DNA of 8,389 bases, taken from positions 1 to 8,389 of the forward strand of contig CAZXDV010000128.1 in the NCBI GenBank assembly GCA_964639535.1, written 5' to 3'. Positions 1 through 6,720 of the stretch are shown here, in pieces. The notes below the pieces were generated by a model that saw only the letters and a list, made by a program, of their open reading frames with translations, was not told the origin of the DNA and made no database searches. This stretch comes from WLWS01 sp964639535 (GTDB lineage: Bacteria; Pseudomonadota; Gammaproteobacteria; Eutrophobiales; Eutrophobiaceae). Position numbers and translations under genes: made by a program. Numbering within the stretch: position 1 is the first letter of the stretch; the number at the start of each line of letters is the position of its first letter.

Positions 1-1
1 C

Positions 2-757
2 CCCGCTTTTGAAGACAGGTTCTTTAACTGTGCTTTCATCGTTGACCCGAACGGTGAGGTGATTCACAAGCACTACAAGATGCAGGTATTCGCCCGCGAA
101 CACTCGACCGTTCCACATGATGTATGGGACCAGTGGCTGGAAATAAATGGCTCTGGTCTTGATGCCTTTTTTCCTGTTACTGATACCGAGATCGGGCGCA
201 TCGGCTGCATCATCTGCATGGAAGGCAGCTACCCGGAAACCGCAAGGGGGCTCGCCATGAACGGTGCTGAAATTGTCTACCGGCCGAGTTACCCGGAACC
301 CTACGTGGCGAATGGTTTATGGGAAGTACAAAACCGCGCGCGGGCTCTGGACAATACCATGTACGTGATTGCTCCAAACCCGGGGGGCTACTGTCCAATG
401 CCGGACTCAGAATTTCCCATCGATACATTTGGTGGTAATTCAATGCTGGTGGATTACCAGGGACAGCTTGTCTCCAATCACGAGGCAGGGGGTGCCTCTT
501 CCTATGCCGGTGGCATTATCGATATTGAAGCGCTTCGGCAATACCGTGCACGCTCTCTCTGGGGTAACTGGCTCAAGGACCTGCGCACTGAGCAATTCAG
601 GCTGATCTATGATGAACCTCTTTATGAAAAAAACCGTTGTCTTAAAGAGCCACCACTAAAGCATGCAGAAAACGACAGGGTTGTAGCCAGTGCCGTTGAA
701 AGAATGTATGAACGCGATATCTGGAAGCGACCCGCCTACATGGAGAAAGATAAATGA
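2..757 (+). CDS. Nitrilase-superfamily carbon-nitrogen hydrolase (5'-truncated)
   Basis: This is the C-terminal part of a cytoplasmic amidase/nitrilase-type enzyme, which hydrolyses a C-N bond through a Glu-Lys-Cys triad and a thioester intermediate. The frame is open from base 2 with no stop, so the true start and the catalytic Glu lie left of the window. The first visible residues (FFNCAFIVDPNGEV) match the family strand before the catalytic lysine, here probably the Lys of HYKMQ at bases 77-79. The nucleophile is the Cys of GCIICMEGSYPE at bases 215-217, in the usual hydrophobic-Cys-x-x-x-(F/Y)PE context, followed by an Arg and NGAEIV as in aliphatic amidases. The C-terminal tail, with its LRTEQFRLIYDEP segment, is longer than the minimal domain. 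A GTG at base 59 is an internal codon, not a start. The stop overlaps the next gene by 4 bases, suggesting co-translation. The superfamily is confident; the substrate (amide, nitrile or carbamoyl compound) is not determined. Confidence 0.88.
   Translation, partial: PAFEDRFFNCAFIVDPNGEVIHKHYKMQVFAREHSTVPHDVWDQWLEINGSGLDAFFPVTDTEIGRIGCIICMEGSYPETARGLAMNGAEIVYRPSYPEPYVANGLWEVQNRARALDNTMYVIAPNPGGYCPMPDSEFPIDTFGGNSMLVDYQGQLVSNHEAGGASSYAGGIIDIEALRQYRARSLWGNWLKDLRTEQFRLIYDEPLYEKNRCLKEPPLKHAENDRVVASAVERMYERDIWKRPAYMEKDK
742..745 (+). promoter_or_regulatory. Ribosome binding site for the AhpD-fold gene
   Basis: GGAG lies 8 bases before the ATG at 754, inside the end of the hydrolase gene. It supports the start that overlaps the upstream stop as ATGA. 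Confidence 0.6.
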
Positions 758-1185
758 CAGACCCCAGGCAACAGGCCGAGGCCATCGGCGGTGCGAAAAC
801 CGGGCAGGAAATGCTGGATTCCTGGCAGACACTGGTTGGAGACGGAAATATTGATGATATCAAGCAGGTTTTCCAGGTCTACGCCGACAAGATGCCCGAG
901 CTTCTCAACTACTACACCCAGCAACCGCTGGCCAGTTCACTTGAGCGTGGCAAGCTGGATCCAAAGACGAGGGAACTGGTGCTCGTTGGTATGCTGGCCG
1001 CGATGCAATGTGGTCCCGGCCTGGTTTTTCATATCCAGGGGGCAATGCTCGAAGGTGCAACGGAAGAAGAAATAATGGAAGTGATCTTCCTTTCTTCTTA
1101 CCAGCACGGAAAGGTGCAGGCAGCGACTATCGGTATGAGTGTTGAAGAAGGCCTGCGACGCGCAGCAGCGATGAAGCAGGTCTGA
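754..1185 (+). CDS. Carboxymuconolactone decarboxylase family (AhpD-fold) protein
   Basis: This 143-residue, all-alpha soluble protein has the size of a single CMD/AhpD domain. The core runs from about residue 65 to 130: LDPKTRELVLVGMLAAMQC, then a His-containing helix, then GATEEEIMEVIFLSSYQHG. Family members are either gamma-carboxymuconolactone decarboxylases or AhpD-like thiol-disulfide/peroxidase proteins. The redox type carries Cys-x-x-Cys-x-x-x-His. Here the spacing is kept but the second cysteine is glycine: C86-G-P-G89-L-V-F-H93. A two-cysteine disulfide mechanism is therefore unlikely, and a non-redox or single-cysteine role fits better. The gene overlaps the hydrolase by 4 bases (ATGA) with a good GGAG upstream, so the two are probably made together and act in the same pathway. 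The family is confident; the reaction is unknown. Confidence 0.87.
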   Translation: MTDPRQQAEAIGGAKTGQEMLDSWQTLVGDGNIDDIKQVFQVYADKMPELLNYYTQQPLASSLERGKLDPKTRELVLVGMLAAMQCGPGLVFHIQGAMLEGATEEEIMEVIFLSSYQHGKVQAATIGMSVEEGLRRAAAMKQV

Positions 1186-1194
1186 ACCTGTTTT
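1177..1194 (+). terminator. Possible short intrinsic terminator over the stop codon
   Basis: CAGGT (1177-1181) pairs with ACCTG (1186-1190) around a CTGA loop, followed directly by TTTT. The stop codon (1183-1185) sits in the loop. A 5-bp stem and four T are weak for an intrinsic terminator. The place is right, however: only 11 bases separate this gene from the convergent regulator. On the minus strand the same hairpin has no T run. Confidence 0.35.
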
Positions 1195-1196
1195 AC

Positions 1197-1937
1197 CTAG
1201 TTTAGCAGGCGACGTACCAGCGCCGCGCGATTATTCACATCGAAAACGCGGTACAGCTGCTTGACATGGTAACGCACGGTATTTTCACTGATACCCAGGT
1301 GCATCGCCATGGCGCGATTATTCTTGCCCTGCAGGATTAATTGCAGCACCTGCTGACTGCGCACACCCAGCTCAGAGAACCCGGGTTTTTCCTGCAGCCT
1401 CGCCTCCCCCTGCTTTTTCAAACTGGCAAACTCGAGAATACGACTGTAACAGTGACTGAACTCTTCGCATAAAAACCGGGCCAGCTTTAAATCGTCCTTT
1501 GCAAAATACTTATCGCCACCGATGGCAAAATTCAGCGTCCCGGATACCTTTCCTTCATGGATGAGCGGTGCTTCAATGGAATAATCCAGGTCCCACTGCG
1601 AAAGAAAATCATGCAGTGGCTGCTTGCGCCATTCCGCCCTGTCATACAGGGCAAGGGAGTGGGTAAAGGTTTTTCGTGCTACAAGATCCCTGAACAGGGG
1701 GTCCATCGAACGCATTTGTTCATACTCGTTTAAAAAAGCAGCTTTTGCATGTTGTGCCTCGACTTTCAGGGTCCTCATGTTGTCGTCAAACAGGTAGAAA
1801 CCATAGGCATGTGCATCAACAAAGCGTGGCGCAATCGAGAGAAAGTTTTTTTGAAGCTGCTCAAGCGAATGACTTCGATGAATTTGTGAAACCGCGAGGG
1901 CTAGTTGTTGAGATACCGCAGAAGACAAATTTTGCAT
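1197..1937 (-). CDS. LuxR-family transcriptional regulator
   Basis: This 246-residue DNA-binding regulator has an N-terminal sensor domain of about 170 residues and a C-terminal LuxR/GerE helix-turn-helix at about residues 188-246. The HTH is clear: VLQLILQGKNNRAMAMHLGI, then SENTVRYHVKQLYRVFDVNN. The sensor region (FVDAHAYGFYLFDD, MDPLF, APLIHEGKVSGTLNF) has the look of a GAF-like or autoinducer-binding alpha/beta domain. The Asp-Pro pair and the late Gly resemble LuxR ligand domains, but the full set of acyl-homoserine-lactone contact residues cannot be aligned by eye. The ligand is therefore open. The ATG at 1937 was chosen because GGGGAG lies 6 bases upstream; an in-frame TTG at 1943 abuts that site and is less likely. 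The gene converges on the hydrolase/AhpD-fold pair with 11 bases between them and has its own promoter candidate. It may control that pair, the glycan operon behind it, or distant genes. Confidence 0.88.
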   Translation of the reverse strand: MQNLSSAVSQQLALAVSQIHRSHSLEQLQKNFLSIAPRFVDAHAYGFYLFDDNMRTLKVEAQHAKAAFLNEYEQMRSMDPLFRDLVARKTFTHSLALYDRAEWRKQPLHDFLSQWDLDYSIEAPLIHEGKVSGTLNFAIGGDKYFAKDDLKLARFLCEEFSHCYSRILEFASLKKQGEARLQEKPGFSELGVRSQQVLQLILQGKNNRAMAMHLGISENTVRYHVKQLYRVFDVNNRAALVRRLLN

Positions 1938-1943
1938 GGCCAA

Positions 1944-1949
1944 CTCCCC
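1944..1949 (-). promoter_or_regulatory. Ribosome binding site deciding the LuxR-type start
   Basis: On the minus strand GGGGAG lies 6 bases before the ATG at 1937 and immediately next to an in-frame TTG at 1943. The spacing favours the ATG. Confidence 0.65.
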
Positions 1950-1981
1950 GGTGAGTACAGTTAAAAGATGCTATGGAGTTA

Positions 1982-2011
1982 AGTATAGGTCAGCATATTT
2001 CGCAGTTCCAA
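1982..2011 (-). promoter_or_regulatory. Candidate sigma-70 promoter of the LuxR-type gene
   Basis: On the minus strand, TTGGAA (2006-2011) and TATACT (1982-1987) are separated by 18 bases. The -10 matches consensus at 5 of 6 positions and the -35 at 4 of 6. Transcription would begin near 1975, giving a leader of about 40 bases before the ATG at 1937. It lies in the 90-base gap between the transferase gene stop and the regulator, the only non-coding stretch of that size here. AGTTAA occurs twice just downstream of the -10 (1959-1964 and 1977-1982) and could be part of an operator. No strong terminator for the glycan operon is visible in this gap, so read-through into the regulator is possible. 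Confidence 0.5.
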
Positions 2012-2027
2012 CCGGTCGCGTGAAAGC

Positions 2028-3449
2028 TTATTGCAGGTGTTGCAATACCCTTTCAAGAATGACATCAGAGGCATTGCTTCCCTGGAGGTTCGGATACTGG
2101 CGATTAGCCTGGTCTAGCTGGTACTCAAGGAAGGCCTGTCTTTCCTTGAAACTGGTCAATTTCCGAAGCAAGGGCTTCAGCTCGCTGACTTCAGAAATAA
2201 CCGGGATCCCGAATTGCTCGTACGGAAGCCTTTCCATGTTGCGCGAGGCAATGATTTCCCGGTCGATGTCGTTGATATAGGCGATTCCAGGGCGACCTCT
2301 TAACAGGCAACTGACCAGTGAATTGGTGGCGCAACCCACGACAACATCTATGTCATCAAGAATATCTTCAATGGGACCAGTGTCGGCGTGGTCCAGCACA
2401 ACCACGTCTTTAGCGTGCTCACCCAGCAGGCGATTTATCTCTGCGGTGTTTCGCCCGGGCGGTCGACTCTTGACGATCAATTCAACATCCTCAAGCTCCC
2501 TGGCGACCCGGGCCAGGTCACACATTGAATCCTGGCCATAGAAAGTCGAAGCTGCATAGATCACGCGTAACTTGCCTGCGCTATTTCGAACCGGCAGCCT
2601 TGCATCCGCTCCGCGGTCGAGACAGGGATCGCCGCTCACCACTATTTCTGCATCCGGCTTAAAGTTCTTGTTGGCCACCTCCCGGCAGCTGCGGCTCAGC
2701 AGGAAGAAAGCATCAAAGGTACCGGGCCGAAATACCTGGTAATGAAAATGCGCGGATGCATCTATATGAGTGTGAGCGAGATAATACGCTGGAATGTGTT
2801 TCTCCCTTGCAGCGTATAGGAACGGCAGGTTTCCGTAGTGCGACTTTGGCCTGGCTGACACTATCACTGCCGGGTAACACGAGAGTATCTTTTTAAATGC
2901 GCCGTCACGCATACGGGCCACCGCTATTCCATAAAAAGAGAACTTCACAAGCAGGAACACCAGCCTGGCGGGATTTACCCGGCTGTTGGCATAACGCCTG
3001 CATAAGCTAAAGCCGTAGCGGATGTATTGCGCCAGCTGGGAGTAGTGGATAAACCGCAGCCAGTGCAGAGGTAACACCTGCAGCTTTTCATGCCTGGCCT
3101 TTGACAGGTGATCCTGCAGGCGTTTTAGCGGGACTGTATGGGGGCAGGTCATGACAATGGCGACACCTGGCATCTTACTGACCAGTTCAAACATGCCGGC
3201 CAGGTTCTGACCAAGGTTTGGCAGAAACAGCACGTAGTTTTCCTTTAGCGCCAGGCAATTTACCGGCCTGATAAGGTTATGAAGGCTAAAAACGATGTAC
3301 CAGGGTAAAAAAAGTATGCAGTAACCCAGCCATACCAGCATGCGATACAGCTCACTGGAAAGTGATTTTTCACGCGGCTCGAGACTCCCAAACACCTTGT
3401 CGAGGGTATCGACTACAAGACCGTCCTGATGTGGTGCTTCGCGCTCCAT
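2028..3449 (-). CDS. GT-B-like membrane-associated transferase, possible nonulosonate glycosyltransferase
   Basis: This protein of about 473 residues is built like a GT-B-fold transferase. A hydrophobic stretch at about residues 38-56 (LVWLGYCILFLPWYIVFSL) probably anchors it to the inner membrane. An N-terminal Rossmann-like half follows (YVLFLPNLGQNLAGMFEL). The C-terminal half resembles nucleotide-sugar binding domains: KLRVIYAAST, then VELIVKSRPPGR, then IDVVVGCATNSLVSCLLRGRP, where family members have a Ser/Thr-rich loop before a G-(K/R)-P turn. This layout recalls CDP-glycerol glycerophosphotransferases, capsule synthesis transferases and UDP-GlcNAc 2-epimerase-like proteins. The usual His-Pro of the first two appears as Arg-Pro-Pro. 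It is the last gene of the operon, 22 bases after the flavoenzyme. The start is uncertain: ATG 3449 or TTG 3458, neither with a good ribosome site. Transfer of the modified sugar to a glycan is inferred from context only. Confidence 0.6.
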   Translation of the reverse strand: MEREAPHQDGLVVDTLDKVFGSLEPREKSLSSELYRMLVWLGYCILFLPWYIVFSLHNLIRPVNCLALKENYVLFLPNLGQNLAGMFELVSKMPGVAIVMTCPHTVPLKRLQDHLSKARHEKLQVLPLHWLRFIHYSQLAQYIRYGFSLCRRYANSRVNPARLVFLLVKFSFYGIAVARMRDGAFKKILSCYPAVIVSARPKSHYGNLPFLYAAREKHIPAYYLAHTHIDASAHFHYQVFRPGTFDAFFLLSRSCREVANKNFKPDAEIVVSGDPCLDRGADARLPVRNSAGKLRVIYAASTFYGQDSMCDLARVARELEDVELIVKSRPPGRNTAEINRLLGEHAKDVVVLDHADTGPIEDILDDIDVVVGCATNSLVSCLLRGRPGIAYINDIDREIIASRNMERLPYEQFGIPVISEVSELKPLLRKLTSFKERQAFLEYQLDQANRQYPNLQGSNASDVILERVLQHLQ

Positions 3450-3471
3450 GGGAGTCAAGGCATCGCGAATA

Positions 3472-4818
3472 TCATGTCGTTGCCAGTACCGAGTGGATGA
3501 AATGATGTACTTCAGGTATCAGTCGGCAATTGTTATCTGACGCCACGGCCAGGTGTGGTGTAACCAGGTTACCTTTCCCCTGCCGAAGGTGTTTCGTGCA
3601 GGTCTCAAGAAAGACATCGAGATCTTCAGTGGTGACCACACCGCGTGGTACTTTCTTCAGGTCGAACTCCAGCAGGCGATTCTTCTCGTCTACCAGGCCC
3701 AGCTCCCGAAGGTTTGAATGCCAGCTCTCCTGCCAGCTATCCGCATGCTCCTGTACCTCCTCACCGAGGGTCGTGTATTCCACCTGCAGGGTACAGGAAG
3801 CACTTTGACCCGCTATCTTGCCAGGGTTATTGATGCGCCGGATTCGGTAGGCTGGATCGGCGAAAAGTATCTCGTGTTCAGACATGTTCACCGGATCCTG
3901 GAAGGTAAAGCTGCCCAGTATCTCCCATTGCGCCTCGCCACGGGGCAGTGACCAGTCAAAATACCTGCATAAAGCAGGCAGAGGTGCACACCAGAACACG
4001 CGCTTTGCCATGTAATGATTTTCTGCAGTGCTTACCCTGCTAACCGTTAACGCTTCGGGTTCAAGCTCCAGGTCCAGCTGCGAAACACCTAGCTGCAATT
4101 CAAAAGAGGCCTGGCTTTCGCTTAACAGGGCCTGGATGATGCCGGCAAACCCCGACTCTTTCGGATACATGCTTTTTTCCACGGGCGGATTACTGTGACG
4201 GGTTCGATAATGGTAATCCCTGCTTTCCTCGCTATACACGTTTACTTCGCTGCCTGGCGCAGGCTCAACCTCATTGGCAGTACGCGGAAAAAACCAGGGA
4301 AAAATCCAGCGCATAAGGTGGGATTCAGGTATGCCTCGTTGCCTTTGCCAGCGCAGTGAAGGATAGGCTTCAAGCATTTCATCAAACACGAGGTTTGCGA
4401 ACCAGTCACCATAAGCCCTGGCAAATTCCCCGCGTTCCGAGCCCAGCAGGATAGGTACTGAGGTATCCAGCTGGATTTTTTTCCTGAGGTCCGAAGGCCA
4501 GCTATCAAGTCCACTGGCGTAGGGAATGAGCTGGCCTCGTACGACGATGCTTCTTTCGAGATCGAAGTGGTGCAGGTTGTCGTCCATCAAGTCAGTAATG
4601 TAACTGCGGGTGAACTCGGAACGATCGCTGTGAATCACGTGACGACCATAATCAAACCAGTTGCCCAGGGAGTCCTGGAAACTGCCGTTGACACCGCCGG
4701 CGTCACTGGAGCGCTCAAGTAGTACGCCCCGCTGCCCCTGGTCTGCCAGGGTCCTGGCCGTGAGGGCACCCACCAGCCCGGCGCCGATGATAAGGTTATC
4801 AACTTCAATCACTGGCAT
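3472..4818 (-). CDS. FAD-dependent oxidoreductase, UDP-galactopyranose mutase/amine oxidase-like
   Basis: This 448-residue protein starts with a classic dinucleotide-binding fold: IIGAGLVGALTARTLADQG with GxGxxG at residues 12-17, the acidic residue of LLERSSDAGG at the end of strand 2, and a following GG. Next comes a stretch close in pattern to UDP-galactopyranose mutase (WFDYGRHVIHS, then a basic segment and LIPYASGLDSW). This places it in the broad UGM/protoporphyrinogen oxidase/amine oxidase group that binds FAD. The C-terminal arginine and Asp-Met-Asp region expected of true UGM is not recognisable, so galactofuranose formation should not be assumed. It could be an oxidase, isomerase or desaturase acting on a sugar or lipid-linked sugar. 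The ATG at 4818 has only a weak CAGG 7 bases upstream. It sits 22 bases after the methyltransferase stop. The FAD fold is confident; the reaction is unknown. Confidence 0.75.
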   Translation of the reverse strand: MPVIEVDNLIIGAGLVGALTARTLADQGQRGVLLERSSDAGGVNGSFQDSLGNWFDYGRHVIHSDRSEFTRSYITDLMDDNLHHFDLERSIVVRGQLIPYASGLDSWPSDLRKKIQLDTSVPILLGSERGEFARAYGDWFANLVFDEMLEAYPSLRWQRQRGIPESHLMRWIFPWFFPRTANEVEPAPGSEVNVYSEESRDYHYRTRHSNPPVEKSMYPKESGFAGIIQALLSESQASFELQLGVSQLDLELEPEALTVSRVSTAENHYMAKRVFWCAPLPALCRYFDWSLPRGEAQWEILGSFTFQDPVNMSEHEILFADPAYRIRRINNPGKIAGQSASCTLQVEYTTLGEEVQEHADSWQESWHSNLRELGLVDEKNRLLEFDLKKVPRGVVTTEDLDVFLETCTKHLRQGKGNLVTPHLAVASDNNCRLIPEVHHFIHSVLATT

Positions 4819-4840
4819 GGCAAAACCTGCAAGTTGCTCA

Positions 4841-5551
4841 CTATAGCGAGATGACCATCAGGGTCTGGTTCGCGATTTGCCATGCGCCATTTATTAACCA
4901 CGGAGAAGTGCCACCGGAACCTTCAGTCCAGACATGGATAGGATTATTTTCATCCCGTTGCAGCTGGATATCGTACTCGCAGGGATAAAATTTCACCGCA
5001 CTGGCTTTACCTTCAAGATAATTCCGGATCCTTCTTTGTGAAAAGCGGTTTGCATCGGTCTGCCATTTTCCGGCCATCTCTACCTTGCTGTTATCGCAGT
5101 ACTCTACCCTGACATCAATGTCGTAGGGATTAAAAAGACCTGTAGCAAGCACATGACCACCGGGCCGACAAAGCGAGAGCAAGCGCTCAAGAGGCTCTTC
5201 AAAATCCTGGAACAGGGAGAGCAGGCAACAGGCGGTTACCACGTCATACTGTCCGCTCAACTCAAACAGGTCGCCGACTTCAACCGGAATCCCTTCCAGT
5301 CCCTCAAATGCATTGGCGGTATCTACGAAAGCGCTGACCTGGTCATAGCCACACAACTTCCAGGCCGGAAAACACTTGCGCAAGTGATAAAGTAGCTCGC
5401 CATTGGCAGTACCAATATCCACCAGCGAAACTGCTGTTTCACTGGGGTAAAGTTTTGCCAGTTCTCGCGCGACAGTCTTGAAATCTTCCTTTGGGTTCTC
5501 GTAGCGCTCGCTCGAGGTGTAGCGATATAAACCCGGATGTTTTTCGTACAT
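4841..5551 (-). CDS. Class I SAM-dependent methyltransferase
   Basis: This protein of 236 residues (from ATG 5551) has a class I Rossmann methyltransferase fold. Numbered from that ATG, motif I is VDIGTANGE (44-52), the ribose-binding acid is in CGYD (about 70), an adenine-side GDLFE lies near 93, and the post-motif CRPGGHVLATGLFNP begins near 128. The C-terminal part after about residue 150 is specific to its subfamily and may hold the acceptor site. Methyl acceptors cannot be read from sequence. In this operon a sugar hydroxyl, or the nitrogen of an acetimidoyl group, is reasonable, since N-methylacetimidoyl nonulosonates are known from Legionella. The start is debatable: ATG 5551 has AGGA 7 bases upstream, while an in-frame TTG at 5593 would overlap the upstream stop as TTGA, like the ATGA junctions earlier in the operon, and add 14 residues. 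Confidence 0.85.
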   Translation of the reverse strand: MYEKHPGLYRYTSSERYENPKEDFKTVARELAKLYPSETAVSLVDIGTANGELLYHLRKCFPAWKLCGYDQVSAFVDTANAFEGLEGIPVEVGDLFELSGQYDVVTACCLLSLFQDFEEPLERLLSLCRPGGHVLATGLFNPYDIDVRVEYCDNSKVEMAGKWQTDANRFSQRRIRNYLEGKASAVKFYPCEYDIQLQRDENNPIHVWTEGSGGTSPWLINGAWQIANQTLMVISL

Positions 5552-5558
5552 GGATTTT

Positions 5559-5562
5559 TCCT
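5559..5562 (-). promoter_or_regulatory. Ribosome binding site favouring the ATG start of the methyltransferase
   Basis: On the minus strand AGGA lies 7 bases before ATG 5551. It is the reason this start is preferred over TTG 5593. Confidence 0.5.
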
Positions 5563-5589
5563 GGTCGGCCAAGTTATTGTTCCCTCTTG

Positions 5590-6720
5590 TCAATCGCAGC
5601 GTTCATTCCAACCTTCCCAATCCTCGACAATAAAGTTATCCATGACCCAGACACCATTTCGCCTGCACCAGATATTCGGGTTTCGAAACTTCTCACATGC
5701 TTCATCAAATTCCGATACATCTATATCAAGGTAGGCACAGTAGGCGGCGATATCTGCATACGGCCTTTCCGGGGCACGCTGGGCTATCACCGTAATGGCC
5801 TCTTCCCTGCTGATACGCCCTGCGCGAATATCAATCGACAGGTTGTCAAACAGGCGCGTGACACCAAACTTGTGCCACTTGAGATAATGATGAATAGAAA
5901 TGAACTCGGAATCGACATCATCAAACACGTGCCACCCGGGACCTGATTCGGGAGCACGAAATCCATATTCGCTGGCAATTTTCCATGTTTCCACGGGATC
6001 CCATTGAAAAAAGTAACCAAGGTAAATACCACGCACCGGGTTTCGCTGTAATTCTTCGCGGCTTGGGGGAAAGTAGGCACTGAGTTCCTTGCTGGTAAAA
6101 TCTTCACCCACCCAGTCCTCAGCACTTGTTCCCTGGGTGATGCCGTGTTTCATGAGCCACTCGTAATCCACATCCACGCCGTCACCGAGTTCGCCATCGA
6201 TATTGCCATATTCGATGGCATCATTTTCTCCCCACACAATTAAGGGGATGTGAAACTTGCAGGCAAACTTCAGGGGAATATTGTACAGGCCCATGTGTTT
6301 TGGAATACCGGGTACGGCGTAACGCTCAAACGAAAGACGCATGAAACGCTGCTCAACCTCGGGGTTGATCCACTGATCAATGTGATCAACGCCAATCTTA
6401 ACCAGGGCCTCCAGGTTTTCCTGTCCCAGTGGCAGGCGCGATGGATCACGCCAGGTTACCGTGAGGGGGTTGAGACCATATTCCAGGCACGTTATAACCT
6501 GCCAGAAACTGTCCTTGCCTCCGCTGACCGGAATCAGGCAATCATAACCATCCGGTTTGCTGCGAGCCCGGGTCACGATTTTCTCAAATTCCCGTCGCCG
6601 GGCATCCCAGTCGACATGGGCTCTCTTGTCCCAGGCAAGGCAGGCGTTACAAACGCCGCTTTCACCTAGCGTGATCATGGGGTGACTGTCCGGAGTCACG
6701 CACCTTGAGCAATATTTCAT
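5590..6720 (-). CDS. N-acetyl sugar amidotransferase (PseA/WbpG type)
   Basis: This 376-residue ATP-dependent enzyme converts an N-acetyl group on a sugar to an acetamidino (acetimidoyl) group using ammonia, usually supplied by a glutaminase partner. Domains in order are a zinc-type knuckle with Cys4, Cys7, Cys24 and Cys27 (YCSRCVTPD and GVCNACLAW), then the PP-loop ATP pyrophosphatase signature VSGGKDS at residues 65-71, then family segments such as EYGLNPLTV and IPLIVWGEND with the following EYG. Length and order fit the N-acetyl sugar amidotransferase family: WbpG in Pseudomonas O-antigen, and PseA in Campylobacter, which makes the acetamidino form of pseudaminic acid. It starts inside the stop of the synthase gene (ATGA overlap), which points to a nonulosonic acid or its precursor as substrate. 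No glutaminase (HisH/WbpH type) partner is visible here. The family is confident; the exact substrate is inferred. Confidence 0.9.
   Translation of the reverse strand: MKYCSRCVTPDSHPMITLGESGVCNACLAWDKRAHVDWDARRREFEKIVTRARSKPDGYDCLIPVSGGKDSFWQVITCLEYGLNPLTVTWRDPSRLPLGQENLEALVKIGVDHIDQWINPEVEQRFMRLSFERYAVPGIPKHMGLYNIPLKFACKFHIPLIVWGENDAIEYGNIDGELGDGVDVDYEWLMKHGITQGTSAEDWVGEDFTSKELSAYFPPSREELQRNPVRGIYLGYFFQWDPVETWKIASEYGFRAPESGPGWHVFDDVDSEFISIHHYLKWHKFGVTRLFDNLSIDIRAGRISREEAITVIAQRAPERPYADIAAYCAYLDIDVSEFDEACEKFRNPNIWCRRNGVWVMDNFIVEDWEGWNERCD

Noticed and set aside
59..61. GTG as the start of the hydrolase
   Set aside because: The frame is open to the window edge and the residues before it (FFNCAFIVDPNGE) are typical nitrilase-family sequence, so the GTG is internal.
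2028..3449. UDP-GlcNAc 2-epimerase (hydrolysing)
   Set aside because: The general fold is similar, but the N-terminal membrane segment, the length of about 473 residues and the lack of recognisable epimerase active-site motifs argue against it.
3472..4818. Naming the flavoenzyme as UDP-galactopyranose mutase (glf)
   Set aside because: Only the N-terminal FAD part and the GRHVIHS-like segment match by eye. The C-terminal catalytic signature is not visible, so the gene symbol is withheld.
5491..5946. Plus-strand open frame of about 150 codons
   Set aside because: It lies opposite the 5' end of the methyltransferase gene and the 3' end of the amidotransferase gene, both of which have clear family motifs. 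Its translation shows no domain and no ribosome site stands out.
6250..6669. Plus-strand open frame of about 140 codons
   Set aside because: It is antisense to the conserved PP-loop region of the amidotransferase. The translation is low-complexity and resembles no family.
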